From Clostridia bacterium (GTDB lineage: Bacteria; Bacillota; Clostridia; Oscillospirales; CAG-272), in NCBI GenBank assembly GCA_017556745.1, contig JAFYMF010000018.1, forward strand, positions 1 to 64,000: DNA of 64,000 bases. The letters are read 5' to 3'. Shown one piece after another: positions 30,311-38,939 of this stretch (position 1 is its first letter; each line of letters begins with the position of its first letter). The notes below the pieces were generated by a model. That model saw nothing but the letters and a program-made list of their open reading frames with translations, was not told the DNA's origin and ran no database searches. Made by a program: the position numbers and the translations under genes.

Positions 30311-31570
30311 TTATCTTATCTGTCCGTTACCCTCGATAATGTACTTATCTGTGGTAAGGGCGGCCAGTCCCATAGGACCGCGGATGTGGAGCTTCTGAGT
30401 GGAGATACCGATCTCGGCACCAAGTCCAAACTCACCGCCGTCGGTAAATCTGGTGGATGCGTTTACATAAAGTGCCGCGGAATCAATGGATGAGGTGAAT
30501 TTATTTGCGGCGGCTATATCACTTGTCATTATTGCCTCACTGTGACCGGTAGAATAACGGCGGATGTGGTCGATGGCACAGTCGATACTGTCAACCACAC
30601 GCACAGCAACTATAAGATCGTCGTATTCGGTATCGTAGTCCTCATCAGTCACGGGAATAGCATCGGGAAGAATCTGTCTTGTTCGGTCACAGCCCCTTAT
30701 TTCAAGACCGACAGGACCGGTAGCCTCGGCAAATCGGGGAAGAAAACTCTCTGCCGCGTCTTTATGAACGAGAATTGTCTCGATAGCGTTGCAAACGGCG
30801 GGGCGGGAGGTTTTTGCGTTTACCGCAACCTTAACGGCAAGATTAATATCGGCAGAGGAGTCAACGTAGAGATGGCAGTTGCCTGCACCGGTCTCAATAA
30901 CAGGAACCTTGGCGTTTTCAACTACGCTTTTTATCAGTCCCTTACCTCCTCTGGGGATAAGCATATCTATATATCCTCTCATGCCCATAAGCAGAGAGGC
31001 GGATTCTCTTTCTCTTGACTCAACAAGGGATACCGCATCGGGGGAAACACCGTTAGCGGTGAGGGTATCTCTTATTACCTTGACAATAGCGGTAGATGAT
31101 GCCAATGCTTCTTTACCGCCGCGAAGAATAACCGCATTACCCGTCTTGATACAAAGAGCGGCGGCATCGGCGGTAACGTTGGGACGAGCCTCATATATCA
31201 TTGCCACAACACCGAGAGGTACCTTTATATGACGAATACACAGACCGTTGGGACGGACAAAGCACTCACCACTGCCAACAGGACAAGGAAGAGCGGCAAC
31301 GTCCTCCATCTGTGATGCGATGCTCTTTATTCTGTCATGGTTTAGCGCCAAGCGATCAAGCATTACTCTGGGAACACCGTTCTCCTCTGCTGCATCAAGG
31401 TCTTCCTTGTTTGCAGAGAGAATAGCATCGGCATTATCGATCAGAGCCTTAGCTGCATCTCTGAGGATAGCATTTTTCTTGCTCTCGGGGAGAGAGGCGA
31501 TAGAGGGCACAGCGGCCTTTGCTCTCTCGCATATATCTTTTATATATTCACTCAGACAAAGATCTGACAT
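30311..31570 (-). CDS. proA: Gamma-glutamyl phosphate reductase
   Basis: NADPH-dependent reduction of gamma-glutamyl phosphate to the semialdehyde in proline synthesis. The 419-residue protein is an aldehyde-dehydrogenase-fold member with the ProA signature VPVIETGAGNCHLYVD, a catalytic Cys in RPAVCNAIETILVH, and the C-terminal STRFTDGGEFGLGAEIGIST. AAGGAG precedes the ATG at 31570. It lies 15 bp after proB in a proB-proA operon. No proC is in the window. Confidence 0.96.
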   Translation of the reverse strand: MSDLCLSEYIKDICERAKAAVPSIASLPESKKNAILRDAAKALIDNADAILSANKEDLDAAEENGVPRVMLDRLALNHDRIKSIASQMEDVAALPCPVGSGECFVRPNGLCIRHIKVPLGVVAMIYEARPNVTADAAALCIKTGNAVILRGGKEALASSTAIVKVIRDTLTANGVSPDAVSLVESRERESASLLMGMRGYIDMLIPRGGKGLIKSVVENAKVPVIETGAGNCHLYVDSSADINLAVKVAVNAKTSRPAVCNAIETILVHKDAAESFLPRFAEATGPVGLEIRGCDRTRQILPDAIPVTDEDYDTEYDDLIVAVRVVDSIDCAIDHIRRYSTGHSEAIMTSDIAAANKFTSSIDSAALYVNASTRFTDGGEFGLGAEIGISTQKLHIRGPMGLAALTTDKYIIEGNGQIR

Positions 31571-31585
31571 TTTGGAAACTCCTTA

Positions 31586-32389
31586 TCAGTTGGTTTTTGC
31601 GGAAAAGAAGGTGCCGGGCTCTCCGCCGTCCATTATATCGTAAAGGATCTCGGGATCCTTGCCGTTTACGATGCACATAGGAATACCTGCGGCGGTGGCA
31701 AGACGTGCGGCGCGAAGCTTGGTGAGCATACCGCCGGTACCTCTCTCGGTGCCGGCACCTCCGGCAAGCTCCATGATTCTATCGTCAATATTATCTACTC
31801 GGGAGATGAGATGAGCATTTTTATTGGTGTGAGGATCGCTATCGTACAGACCGTTGATGTCACTTAAATTAATAAGCAGATCAGCACCTGCAAGAATAGC
31901 AACGTATGCGGAGAGGGTATCGTTTGCACCGTAGTTATCCTCTTCCTTGATCTCCTCGGAGGAGACGGAGTCGTTCTCATTAACTATGGGAATACAACCG
32001 AGAGAAAGGAGCTGTGAGAAGGTGTTCTCGGTAGCCGCACGGCGGATGGTGTAATCAACAACGTCACGGGTCATAAGAACCTGACCTACACAGTGACCGA
32101 ATGCGGAGAAGAAACGGCTGTATATATTCATAAGCTCAGACTGACCGACAGCGGCAAGAGCCTGCTTTTCCTCCGGGGTACGCGGACGGTGATCAAGGCT
32201 GAGTCGGGAGATTCCAGCGGCAACAGCACCGGAGGAAACAAGAACTACCTGTCTGCCCCCGTTTTTAATATCTGAAAGTATTCTTGCAAGAGACTCGATA
32301 CGGCGAAGATTAAGTGCTCCGGTAGGATGTGTAATAGTGGAGGTTCCAACCTTTACAACGATTTTTTTATTATTTTCGTTCAAGTACAT
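31586..32389 (-). CDS. proB: Glutamate 5-kinase (short form without PUA domain)
   Basis: Phosphorylates glutamate for proline synthesis. The 267-residue protein covers the amino-acid-kinase domain only: VVKVGTSTITHP, VLVSSGAVAAG, VNENDSVSSEEI, GANDTLSAYVAILAGADLLINLSDINGLYDSDP and GTGGMLTKLRAA. The C-terminal PUA domain of E. coli ProB (about 367 residues) is missing, as in many Bacillota. AAAGGAAA precedes the ATG, and a TATAAT lies about 55 bp upstream as a possible -10. Confidence 0.95.
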   Translation of the reverse strand: MYLNENNKKIVVKVGTSTITHPTGALNLRRIESLARILSDIKNGGRQVVLVSSGAVAAGISRLSLDHRPRTPEEKQALAAVGQSELMNIYSRFFSAFGHCVGQVLMTRDVVDYTIRRAATENTFSQLLSLGCIPIVNENDSVSSEEIKEEDNYGANDTLSAYVAILAGADLLINLSDINGLYDSDPHTNKNAHLISRVDNIDDRIMELAGGAGTERGTGGMLTKLRAARLATAAGIPMCIVNGKDPEILYDIMDGGEPGTFFSAKTN

Positions 32390-32765
32390 AACATTAATTT
32401 CCTTTGAATATAAGAGTATATGTATTCCATTTTATTATATCATATAAGGAATAAAAAAACAATTATTACAGGTGGGATAAATGTATATATTTTATTAATT
32501 TTGGGGGATCAAAAAGATTTAAATATCTGACGTATGTAAAATAAAAACAGAGATACCGCAACTGCTGTGCGATATCTCCGTGTGAAAATTGCTCTCTGCC
32601 CGGATGTTTTGCGATGAATACCCACAAGGCATAGAGACTTCTGTTTACCTTGGATAGCCTCCCACGCAAATACATTTCAAAAATTCTATCCACCTATTGA
32701 TATAACCGATTTTTTGTGTTAGTATAATACAAAATATAGTTTGACTTAAAGGACGGAGAGAGAAA
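32390..32765. other. Intergenic region upstream of proB, with possible gene remnant
   Basis: About 375 bp between divergent proB and the serine hydrolase gene. A minus-strand frame from GTG 32693 (to 32466) encodes a protein-like stretch beginning MDRIFEMYLRGRLSK, but its middle is occupied by a terminator hairpin and it has no ribosome site, so I read it as a remnant or chance frame. The region also contains the promoters of both flanking genes, AT-rich and without a clear operator. Confidence 0.4.
32541..32578 (-). terminator. Rho-independent terminator upstream of proB
   Basis: On the minus strand an 11-bp stem (GAGATATCGCA/TGCGGTATCTC, one G-T pair) with a 7-nt loop is followed by TGTTTTTATTTT. 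It would stop transcripts entering from the right before the proB promoter. Confidence 0.65.
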
Positions 32766-33617
32766 ATGAGCAAACTTACAGAAGCAGTAACCAAATACGT
32801 AGAAGAAACGCATTTCAACCTGCTCCACTACACCGAGATTACCGACGGCGTGGTCGAGACCATCCATTTCGGCAATAGCAACCCCTGTCAGGATTCCTAT
32901 TCTGTGGCGAAGGCTTTCGTGGTCACCGCTATCGGTATGCTGGTAGATGAGGGAATGCTGTCCACCGACGAAAAGGTTACCGAAATTCTTAAAAAATACA
33001 TTCCCGAAGGCATGGACAAAAGATGGAACGACTCCACCGTTCACATGGCACTCAAGCACGAGCTGGGACTTCCCTGCTGTTACCTTGATATAGATCTTGC
33101 TTCTACCTACGAGTACGGACGTGATTTTCTTAAAGCCATACTTACAAATCCGCTTGTATACACTCCGGGCGAAAGACACGAATACTCAGACGGTGCGTAC
33201 TATCTGCTGGCACGCATTGTTGAAGAAAAGACCGGCAGAAATCTGACCGAATTTATGTGGGAAAAGCTGTTCTTCCCCCTCGAGTTCCAAGAAGTCGCGT
33301 GGAGCGTTTGCCCGATGGGACATCCGCTGGGTGGAAGCGGACTTTACATACGCTCATGCGACATGGTAAAATTAGCACAGCTTTACCTGCAGGGAGGCGA
33401 ATACGGCGGAAAGAGAATAATTTCCGAGGACTGGGTAAAGACCGTTTTTGACCGCGGATACGAGATAAAATCCATGTTCGGCGGACGCGCGTACGGCAAG
33501 GGCGGAATGTGCGGACAGATGATGATGCTGGTACCCGAAAAGAATCGCGCGGTCGCTTGGCACGCTTATGATGAAAGAGACAGAGAAAAGCTGGAGCTGA
33601 TCGCGATCGAAGCGTAA
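32766..33617 (+). CDS. Serine hydrolase of the beta-lactamase (class C/PBP4-like) family
   Basis: A 283-residue protein with the penicilloyl-serine fold. The nucleophile motif SVAK is at about 46-49. The second motif reads YSDG (usually Y-x-N) in GERHEYSDGAYY, and the third position is probably the GKGG segment near residue 245. There is no signal peptide, so it is predicted cytosolic. This fits cytosolic esterase/peptidase members of PF00144 better than a secreted beta-lactamase. A strong AAGGACGGAGAG site precedes the ATG. It is a lone plus-strand gene between minus-strand operons. Its codon use (more GAA, GGC and ATC, to my eye) differs from its neighbours, which suggests acquisition. Confidence 0.85.
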   Translation: MSKLTEAVTKYVEETHFNLLHYTEITDGVVETIHFGNSNPCQDSYSVAKAFVVTAIGMLVDEGMLSTDEKVTEILKKYIPEGMDKRWNDSTVHMALKHELGLPCCYLDIDLASTYEYGRDFLKAILTNPLVYTPGERHEYSDGAYYLLARIVEEKTGRNLTEFMWEKLFFPLEFQEVAWSVCPMGHPLGGSGLYIRSCDMVKLAQLYLQGGEYGGKRIISEDWVKTVFDRGYEIKSMFGGRAYGKGGMCGQMMMLVPEKNRAVAWHAYDERDREKLELIAIEA

Positions 33618-33683
33618 ATTTAATATGCTAATTATAAAAAAAGGCAGACATTAGAGTCGTAGCCTAAAGGACAGTTTTGCAGG

Positions 33684-33719
33684 AATACGGTATATCTCGA
33701 AAGAGGTATGCCGTATTTT
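33684..33719 (+). terminator. Terminator of the serine hydrolase gene
   Basis: A 15-bp stem with two G-T pairs and a GAAA loop (left arm 33684-33698, right arm 33703-33717), followed by TTGTATTTGT. Confidence 0.7.
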
Positions 33720-33725
33720 GTATTT

Positions 33726-33772
33726 GTGACCACAAATCATTTGTAACTACAAATCATTTGTGACCACAAATG
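33726..33772. repeat. 17-bp tandem repeat containing ACAAATCATTTGT palindromes
   Basis: The units 33726-33742, 33743-33759 and a partial 33760-33772 differ at two bases. Each junction forms a 13-bp palindrome ACAAAT-C-ATTTGT (33732-33744 and 33749-33761). Spacing is 17 bp, and the sites look like a binding-site pair, but no regulator is known. Confidence 0.7.
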
Positions 33773-33813
33773 CAGTGCTTGTCAAGAAAAACAGATGGAC
33801 TTTCAGGGTATAC

Positions 33814-33845
33814 AAAAAGCCTTCTCCCGCAGGAGAAGGCTTTTT
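33814..33845. terminator. Strong bidirectional hairpin terminator
   Basis: A perfect 14-bp stem (33814-33827 and 33832-33845) with loop CGCA. It has A5 on the left and T5 on the right, so it works in both directions between convergent genes. Confidence 0.85.
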
Positions 33846-33865
33846 ATAACTCTGTGCAGAGCAAA

Positions 33866-33899
33866 CAAAAAGGACAGAAAGCATATAGCCCTCTGTCCT
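33866..33899 (-). terminator. Terminator of the ABC exporter operon
   Basis: On the minus strand AGGACAGA pairs with TCTGTCCT around a 13-nt loop and is followed by TTTTTG. It lies about 95 nt after the DUF4340 gene. Confidence 0.65.
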
Positions 33900-33992
33900 C
33901 CTGTCGGTAGGTGTCGTATTCTATTCAATTTTAAAACTGTCTTTAAGAGTACGCTCCCTTATCTCTGTCCTTTTATACTTTATTTAACTTTA

Positions 33993-35474
33993 TCAGTTTC
34001 TGTCCTCTGAATCTACCGGCTCGCCGTTTATTATCTTAATACAGTCGGAAGATATCTTGTTTGCGTGGGTATAGAGATAGTAGAATTCTCCGCCCTCGCC
34101 GTCGATGACACAGATGGACTTGCGCTCACTGATGGTATAGAACTGATATACGGTAGTTTTGCCTGCACGGGTGGTGTAGGTAAAGGTAAGCTGAGGCTCT
34201 TTTGATTTAGCCGCCTCGATCTCCTCATCGCTGAGCTCAGAATATCCCTGAATATAGGTAGAGAGAAGAGTCTTGTAGAACTGTCTGAAGTTCTTTACAT
34301 CGGGTTTAAGACCCTCACTTGTAGTAACTATAAGATCCTGACCCTCACCCTCAAGGGTAAATGTTTCATTTACTCTGTTGCTCTCTATCTTGATTTCTGC
34401 GATCTCGTTGATATTAACCATGTATATCGACTGGTCTACCCAACGTATAACATCTGTTTCAAGGAAAGGCAAGCTCTCTGCAGGGTAAACACCGATAACA
34501 TCGTTGTTGTGTGATGCAACGTAATATTTTCCGTCTTCAGTTTTTTCGCTTACGGTAAGATAGGTCTCCTCTCCGTTAAGCTCAAAATATATCGAATACG
34601 GTGCACCGGTAAGGCCGAATTTTTCAAGCTTGGACTTGGTGATGCCTATTGCCGCGATCTCGGTAGCCTCAAAGGAAGAGAAACACTCAAGAGCAGCGGT
34701 ATAGGTGGTTACGTTAAGGTTATAGCCCTTGGGAACGACGAGCTGATAGTTAATATCAAGACCAAGGCTCTCTGCTTCGGCTTCAGTGATGGATTTTACC
34801 GAAACCACAGTATCCTCACCCTTCATGACCGCGAATTTAGTTACCTTCATCATGTCGGTCGATGCAATGGTGGTGGTGATCTGCTTTGCCGCAATGTTCT
34901 CTTTACCGAGGAACATCGTATCCAAAAGGGAATTGGTTATGGTATATACTGCTCTGCTGTCCTCAAGGCAAACGTAATATCCGGCATCCGATACCAGCTT
35001 TTTACCGATATATACCTTATATTGCTTTTCATCAATGGTGGTCAGACGGTACCATGCGGGATCGTCCTTTTCCGGGTCAAGACCGTACTCGGAGAGATCC
35101 TCTGCTTCCTCAGTAATACGGTTCATGGTAATGGAGTACCCTGCACCGACGATAACAGAGGAAAGAACGGTGGGATCCAGACTCAGCTCCTCGAAGCCGT
35201 TGAGAACAAAGGTGTCCTCGGCGTTTCTGTAGACGGTATATTTACCGTTTGAGTTGTACACTTCTATGGATTGTATGCTCTCACGTTCATAATGAGGGAA
35301 AAGGAGAGTACGTCCGCTTTCGTTTATTACCTCGTTTTCAAGAGGCTTTTGTGTCTCCTCTGTATCTGCCGGGTCTTCCGCAAGGAGGACCGGGGAGATA
35401 ACAAAGAAGTAAAGGAGTATCAGTACTACAGCGGCACAGAATGCCGCTATAGCAAGTATTTTCTGTTTTTTCAT
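33993..35474 (-). CDS. DUF4340 domain membrane-anchored protein of a Gld-type ABC exporter
   Basis: A 493-residue protein with one N-terminal transmembrane helix (about 7-29), then a large extracytoplasmic region of repeated beta-rich modules, each with a LxxxGLDP/FGLTG-type motif (EYGLDPEKDDP, KFGLTGAPYSIYF) typical of DUF4340. Such genes occur as the last gene of operons with a GldG-like protein and an ABC transporter. The start overlaps the stop of the GldG-like gene (TAATG), so translation is coupled. The family's function is unknown; a role in export or sensing of an envelope substrate is inferred from partners. Confidence 0.85.
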   Translation of the reverse strand: MKKQKILAIAAFCAAVVLILLYFFVISPVLLAEDPADTEETQKPLENEVINESGRTLLFPHYERESIQSIEVYNSNGKYTVYRNAEDTFVLNGFEELSLDPTVLSSVIVGAGYSITMNRITEEAEDLSEYGLDPEKDDPAWYRLTTIDEKQYKVYIGKKLVSDAGYYVCLEDSRAVYTITNSLLDTMFLGKENIAAKQITTTIASTDMMKVTKFAVMKGEDTVVSVKSITEAEAESLGLDINYQLVVPKGYNLNVTTYTAALECFSSFEATEIAAIGITKSKLEKFGLTGAPYSIYFELNGEETYLTVSEKTEDGKYYVASHNNDVIGVYPAESLPFLETDVIRWVDQSIYMVNINEIAEIKIESNRVNETFTLEGEGQDLIVTTSEGLKPDVKNFRQFYKTLLSTYIQGYSELSDEEIEAAKSKEPQLTFTYTTRAGKTTVYQFYTISERKSICVIDGEGGEFYYLYTHANKISSDCIKIINGEPVDSEDRN

Positions 35475-36961
35475 TACGAGTGCTTTCTCCTAACGAAGAT
35501 TACTATTCCGCATACTGCGGCAACGGTGGGAAGAGCGAGTATAAGGATCCAGGTCCACTGGGTCTGCTCTGCCTCTGTAATGTCAAGAGCCTCGCTTGAA
35601 ATAAGCTTGAAGTCTATGTCAGCCGGAACCTTTTCCTTACCCATAGCGCGGATAGCGCTGTAGAGGATATCCTCGTTTGCATAGCTGGTGCTTTCAAGGA
35701 AGGAGGTGTAGTAGGGAGATCCGCAGGCGAGAACGTAGGAGTAATATTCGATATTGTCCTTGACTCTCGTGTAGCGGGACAGAGTCATAAGGTTGTACTT
35801 TCCGTTTTCCTCGATAACTCCGCCGTCTGCCTCAAGGCTTGCACCGCTGTAGGTGGTGAGGATGGGGGAAATATCCTTGCTGGTGTCCATCAGATCAAGC
35901 ATGGTGATGGGTGCGACAAGGGGAACGATGGTCTTGGGGGGAGACTCAAGGTCTCTGATCGCGGAAAGAACGGAAGCACCGAGACCCTCAGAGGGATACT
36001 CGGCAACGATACCGTATCCGGAATAGGGGAGTCCGCCAAGAGTCATGCTGATGGAGTGAGCCTTGTCTCTTACGGTAGCAGGGCTGAACTTAACGCCCCA
36101 TTCCTCGAGATACTCGTCAAGATTGGGGGTCTTGCAGATCACGGGGTCTCTGAATACTACAAGAGAACCGTAATCCGAGAGGAAATCGTCAAGCTTCTGT
36201 ATTTCACTGTTATCGCTTCCCGTATCTTCACGGCTTGCAAAGTCGTAGATGGGGTTATTGATGACAATGATTCTCGCATCGGGGGAAATTTCCTCTGTCG
36301 CAAGATCAAGAGTACGAACCTCAAAACCCGCATTCTCAAAGGTTGTCCAGATAGCACTTCCCTCTTTGGCATCTTGCTCACCGTGGGTATTGGTGAAGTA
36401 TGCAATGGGCATATCGGATGCAGTGAGCTGAAGTATCGCAGAGGTTATCTTCATTTCACCGTCGTATGCAAAAACTCTATCTGTCTCGGAGGACATTCTG
36501 TAAAAGGCCTGGAGTGCAAAAACACGGAACTCACTGCCGCTTTCGATAATTACATTAGACTGGGTTATAGTAGATGCATTTGAGGTCTTATATTTTTCAA
36601 TAGAGGTGGGGTTTGCGTATATATCTTTGTATTCCACCGTCACGAAATCAAATGCCTTTTCATATTCAAGAGCCGAGTAGTATACGTATCTCATGTATTC
36701 GTTACTTTCGGTGAGCTTATCGGGCATTGCACAGAAAATGATATTGACCGGGGTCGTAACGTCAGAAAGAAGCTCCTTTGACGCATCAGAGAGGGTGTAG
36801 AGATCGGTCATGGTCATGTCGCCGGAGGGACGGTACTTCTGGTAGAGAGAAGAACCGATAACGTTAAGAATAACAACGAGAGCGATAATCACCACAGTGA
36901 AAACCAGGGAGAAGGTACCGTGGCGGAAGCGCTTGTTATGAAGAATATTGAGTTTGTTCAT
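35474..36961 (-). CDS. GldG-family ABC transporter auxiliary protein
   Basis: A 495-residue protein with an N-terminal transmembrane helix (about 18-40), a large extracytoplasmic domain (about 45-465) with YTLSDASKELLSDVTTPVNI, AYFTNTHGEQ and ARIIVINNPIYDF segments of the ABC_transp_aux/GldG family (PF09822), and a C-terminal helix (about 468-490) ending in RRKHS. In Bacteroidetes GldG acts with GldA and GldF in gliding; Firmicutes homologues are not motility genes and have no assigned substrate. It is operonic with the permease (17-bp gap) and the DUF4340 protein. Confidence 0.88.
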   Translation of the reverse strand: MNKLNILHNKRFRHGTFSLVFTVVIIALVVILNVIGSSLYQKYRPSGDMTMTDLYTLSDASKELLSDVTTPVNIIFCAMPDKLTESNEYMRYVYYSALEYEKAFDFVTVEYKDIYANPTSIEKYKTSNASTITQSNVIIESGSEFRVFALQAFYRMSSETDRVFAYDGEMKITSAILQLTASDMPIAYFTNTHGEQDAKEGSAIWTTFENAGFEVRTLDLATEEISPDARIIVINNPIYDFASREDTGSDNSEIQKLDDFLSDYGSLVVFRDPVICKTPNLDEYLEEWGVKFSPATVRDKAHSISMTLGGLPYSGYGIVAEYPSEGLGASVLSAIRDLESPPKTIVPLVAPITMLDLMDTSKDISPILTTYSGASLEADGGVIEENGKYNLMTLSRYTRVKDNIEYYSYVLACGSPYYTSFLESTSYANEDILYSAIRAMGKEKVPADIDFKLISSEALDITEAEQTQWTWILILALPTVAAVCGIVIFVRRKHS

Positions 36962-36978
36962 TTTTACGCCTCCTTATA

Positions 36979-37698
36979 TCAGCCCCAACGACGCTTGTCG
37001 AATACTCGTCCGGTGAGGAAAAGGAACAGGAAGGATATCGACAGATAGTAGAGCACCGCGCTGTAATCGAAAATACCGTAGGTAAAGTATGAGAATCTGG
37101 TGAAGATGGAGATCCACTTTACAACCATACGAATGGGATAGAAAGGAATAAGGTCTGCAAGGAAGCCGCTGACCAGAAGCACCAGAATGACCGCAACGGT
37201 GATGATCGCCGCCGCAAGCTGGTTCTCGGTGAGGGAGGAAATGAAAATACCGATTGCGATAAAGACACTTCCTACAAGGATGAGTGCTATGTGGTTACCG
37301 ACGATCGATGCGACGTTGGGGTCGGAACCCTCAGCCGCAAACTTAAAGATGGTGTAGAAGTTAAGAGCAGATACCAAAAGAGTACCGGTGTACATAGTCA
37401 TAGCGGCAAAGTACTTACCTGCTACCATACCCGCGATCGAGATGGGGGATGTAAGGAGCAGCTGCTCTGTACGCATTTTCTTCTCTTCCGAGAAGGATTT
37501 CATGGTCAGAATGGGGATTATAATAATGAGAAGGAATATCAGAATGGTGAAATACATGAAGAGATTACTGCGCTCTCCCAGCTGAATAGTGGTGAGACAG
37601 AATATAGAAGAGGCAAGCATGAGGAATACGATCATAAATACGTATCCTATGGGAGTAGTGAAGTATGCCCGCATTTCGCGGCGGTAGATTGCGCCCAT
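36979..37698 (-). CDS. ABC transporter permease (GldF/ABC-2 type)
   Basis: A 239-residue membrane protein with six hydrophobic segments, starting with the typical short cytoplasmic MGAIYRREMRAYFTTPIGYV helix of ABC-2 permeases. It contains the LTMKSFSEEKKMRTEQLLLTSPIS coupling segment found in GldF-like permeases. Its ATG shares one base with the stop of the ATPase gene (TGATG). It probably forms a homodimer with the ATPase to move a substrate across the membrane. Confidence 0.9.
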   Translation of the reverse strand: MGAIYRREMRAYFTTPIGYVFMIVFLMLASSIFCLTTIQLGERSNLFMYFTILIFLLIIIIPILTMKSFSEEKKMRTEQLLLTSPISIAGMVAGKYFAAMTMYTGTLLVSALNFYTIFKFAAEGSDPNVASIVGNHIALILVGSVFIAIGIFISSLTENQLAAAIITVAVILVLLVSGFLADLIPFYPIRMVVKWISIFTRFSYFTYGIFDYSAVLYYLSISFLFLFLTGRVFDKRRWG

Positions 37699-38705
37699 CA
37701 GTTATCTCCTCCTTCCTCGGATATCTGGATCCTGGATTTTTGCTGTCTTGATCTCTTTCTGCGGTTATCCTCTCCACCGTTATCGATAAGAGAAATGAAT
37801 ATATCCTCAAGGTTCATTCCCACGCCCTCAAGACCGATAAGGGGCCAGCCCTTCTCAGCGAGAGTATAGAAAAGATTTTTACGGATATCGACACCGGGTT
37901 CGCTTTCTATCATATAAGTAGTAGCGTCTCCGTCTCTTTCAGCAAGCTCCTCGGCGTATACAATACCTGTTTTTGCCTTGAGCATAGCCAGAACTTCCTT
38001 CTTCGGACCGCATATCTTTACGTTGAAGCGGCGGTTGTTCTGTACGGCACGGGTGATATCCTCTGTCTTCTCGTCAGCGATGATCTTACCGTTGTTGATA
38101 ACAACGATACGGTCGCAGACAGCCTGTACCTCGGGGAGTATATGGGTACTGAGAATAACGGTGTGATCTCTGCCGAGAGTACGGATAAGGTTTCTGATCT
38201 CAATTATCTGCTTGGGGTCAAGACCTACAGTGGGCTCATCAAAGATGATGATCTTAGGATTACCGATAAGAGCCTGGGCGATACCCACACGCTGACGATA
38301 ACCCTTTGACAGGTTACGGATAAGACGCTTGTACACATCGGTGATCTTAACTACCTCGCAAACCTCGCGCAGATGCTTGTAACGGTTGAGCTTACAGCCC
38401 TTGAGATCATATACAAAGTTAAGATATTCCTCAACGGTCATATCCAGATAGAGAGGGGGCTGCTCGGGAAGAAATCCGATAAGCTCCTTTGCCTTCTTAG
38501 GCTCTTCGAGAATATCGATACCGTTTATCGTCACAGTACCGGAGGTAGAAGAGAGAAATCCGGTGAGGATATTCATGGTAGTGGATTTTCCGGCACCGTT
38601 AGGGCCGAGGAAACCGACTATCTCTCCTTCATTTACTGTGAAGCTGATATCGTCAAGGGCATAGTTTCCGCCGTATCGCTTCACCAAGTTTTCTATCTTG
38701 ATCAT
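37698..38705 (-). CDS. ABC transporter ATP-binding protein (GldA-like)
   Basis: A 335-residue ATPase with Walker A GPNGAGKST, the Q-loop segment GFLPEQPPLY, signature LSKGYRQRVG, Walker B IIFDEPTVGLD and H-loop His in ILSTHIL, followed by a DUF4162-type C-terminal domain of about 100 residues. The frame is open 43 codons further upstream, but that part is not ABC-like, and the conserved MIKIENLVKRYG start is at 38705. The Shine-Dalgarno AAGGAAAGG is 28 nt away; a hairpin ATCGCG/CGCGAT between them would bring it to about 11 nt. It is the first gene of the exporter operon. Confidence 0.92.
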   Translation of the reverse strand: MIKIENLVKRYGGNYALDDISFTVNEGEIVGFLGPNGAGKSTTMNILTGFLSSTSGTVTINGIDILEEPKKAKELIGFLPEQPPLYLDMTVEEYLNFVYDLKGCKLNRYKHLREVCEVVKITDVYKRLIRNLSKGYRQRVGIAQALIGNPKIIIFDEPTVGLDPKQIIEIRNLIRTLGRDHTVILSTHILPEVQAVCDRIVVINNGKIIADEKTEDITRAVQNNRRFNVKICGPKKEVLAMLKAKTGIVYAEELAERDGDATTYMIESEPGVDIRKNLFYTLAEKGWPLIGLEGVGMNLEDIFISLIDNGGEDNRRKRSRQQKSRIQISEEGGDN

Positions 38706-38939
38706 AAAGAATTCATATCGCGGTTTTCGCGATCCTTTCCTTAAAATTTTCTGAGTATAGAAATACAGAATAATTTTAACACAAATATATAAACATTTCT
38801 TGAACATGTAGAATAGAAAACTAATTTTTCGCAAAATTTGTGTCGGAATAGCTCTTAAATTTGTATTATGATCATACGAAAGATAAAATGGTGAGAGATC
38901 GGTTCACTCCTGTTTGAACAGTGCACGGTTCTGCAAAAA

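Larger units (their letters stand above)
33659..33952. repeat. Hairpin-rich MITE-like element (copy B)
   Basis: About 294 bp between inverted ends: left GTAGCCTAAAGGACAGTTTT (33659-33678), and right AAAACTGTCTTTAAGAGTAC (33933-33952), whose complement matches with few changes. The same ends frame copy A at 14618-14812. The interior holds three terminator-type hairpins and a 17-bp tandem repeat, and no gene. It covers nearly all of the 375-bp gap between the hydrolase and the exporter operon. Confidence 0.65.

Noticed and set aside
32466..32693. 75-residue minus-strand frame upstream of proB
   Set aside because: No ribosome site, a GTG start, and its middle is a terminator hairpin. It may be a gene remnant, but I cannot support it as a gene.
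37698..38834. Longer 378-residue version of the ABC ATPase
   Set aside because: The extra 43 residues are hydrophobic and unlike any ABC protein; the conserved start MIKIENL lies at 38705.
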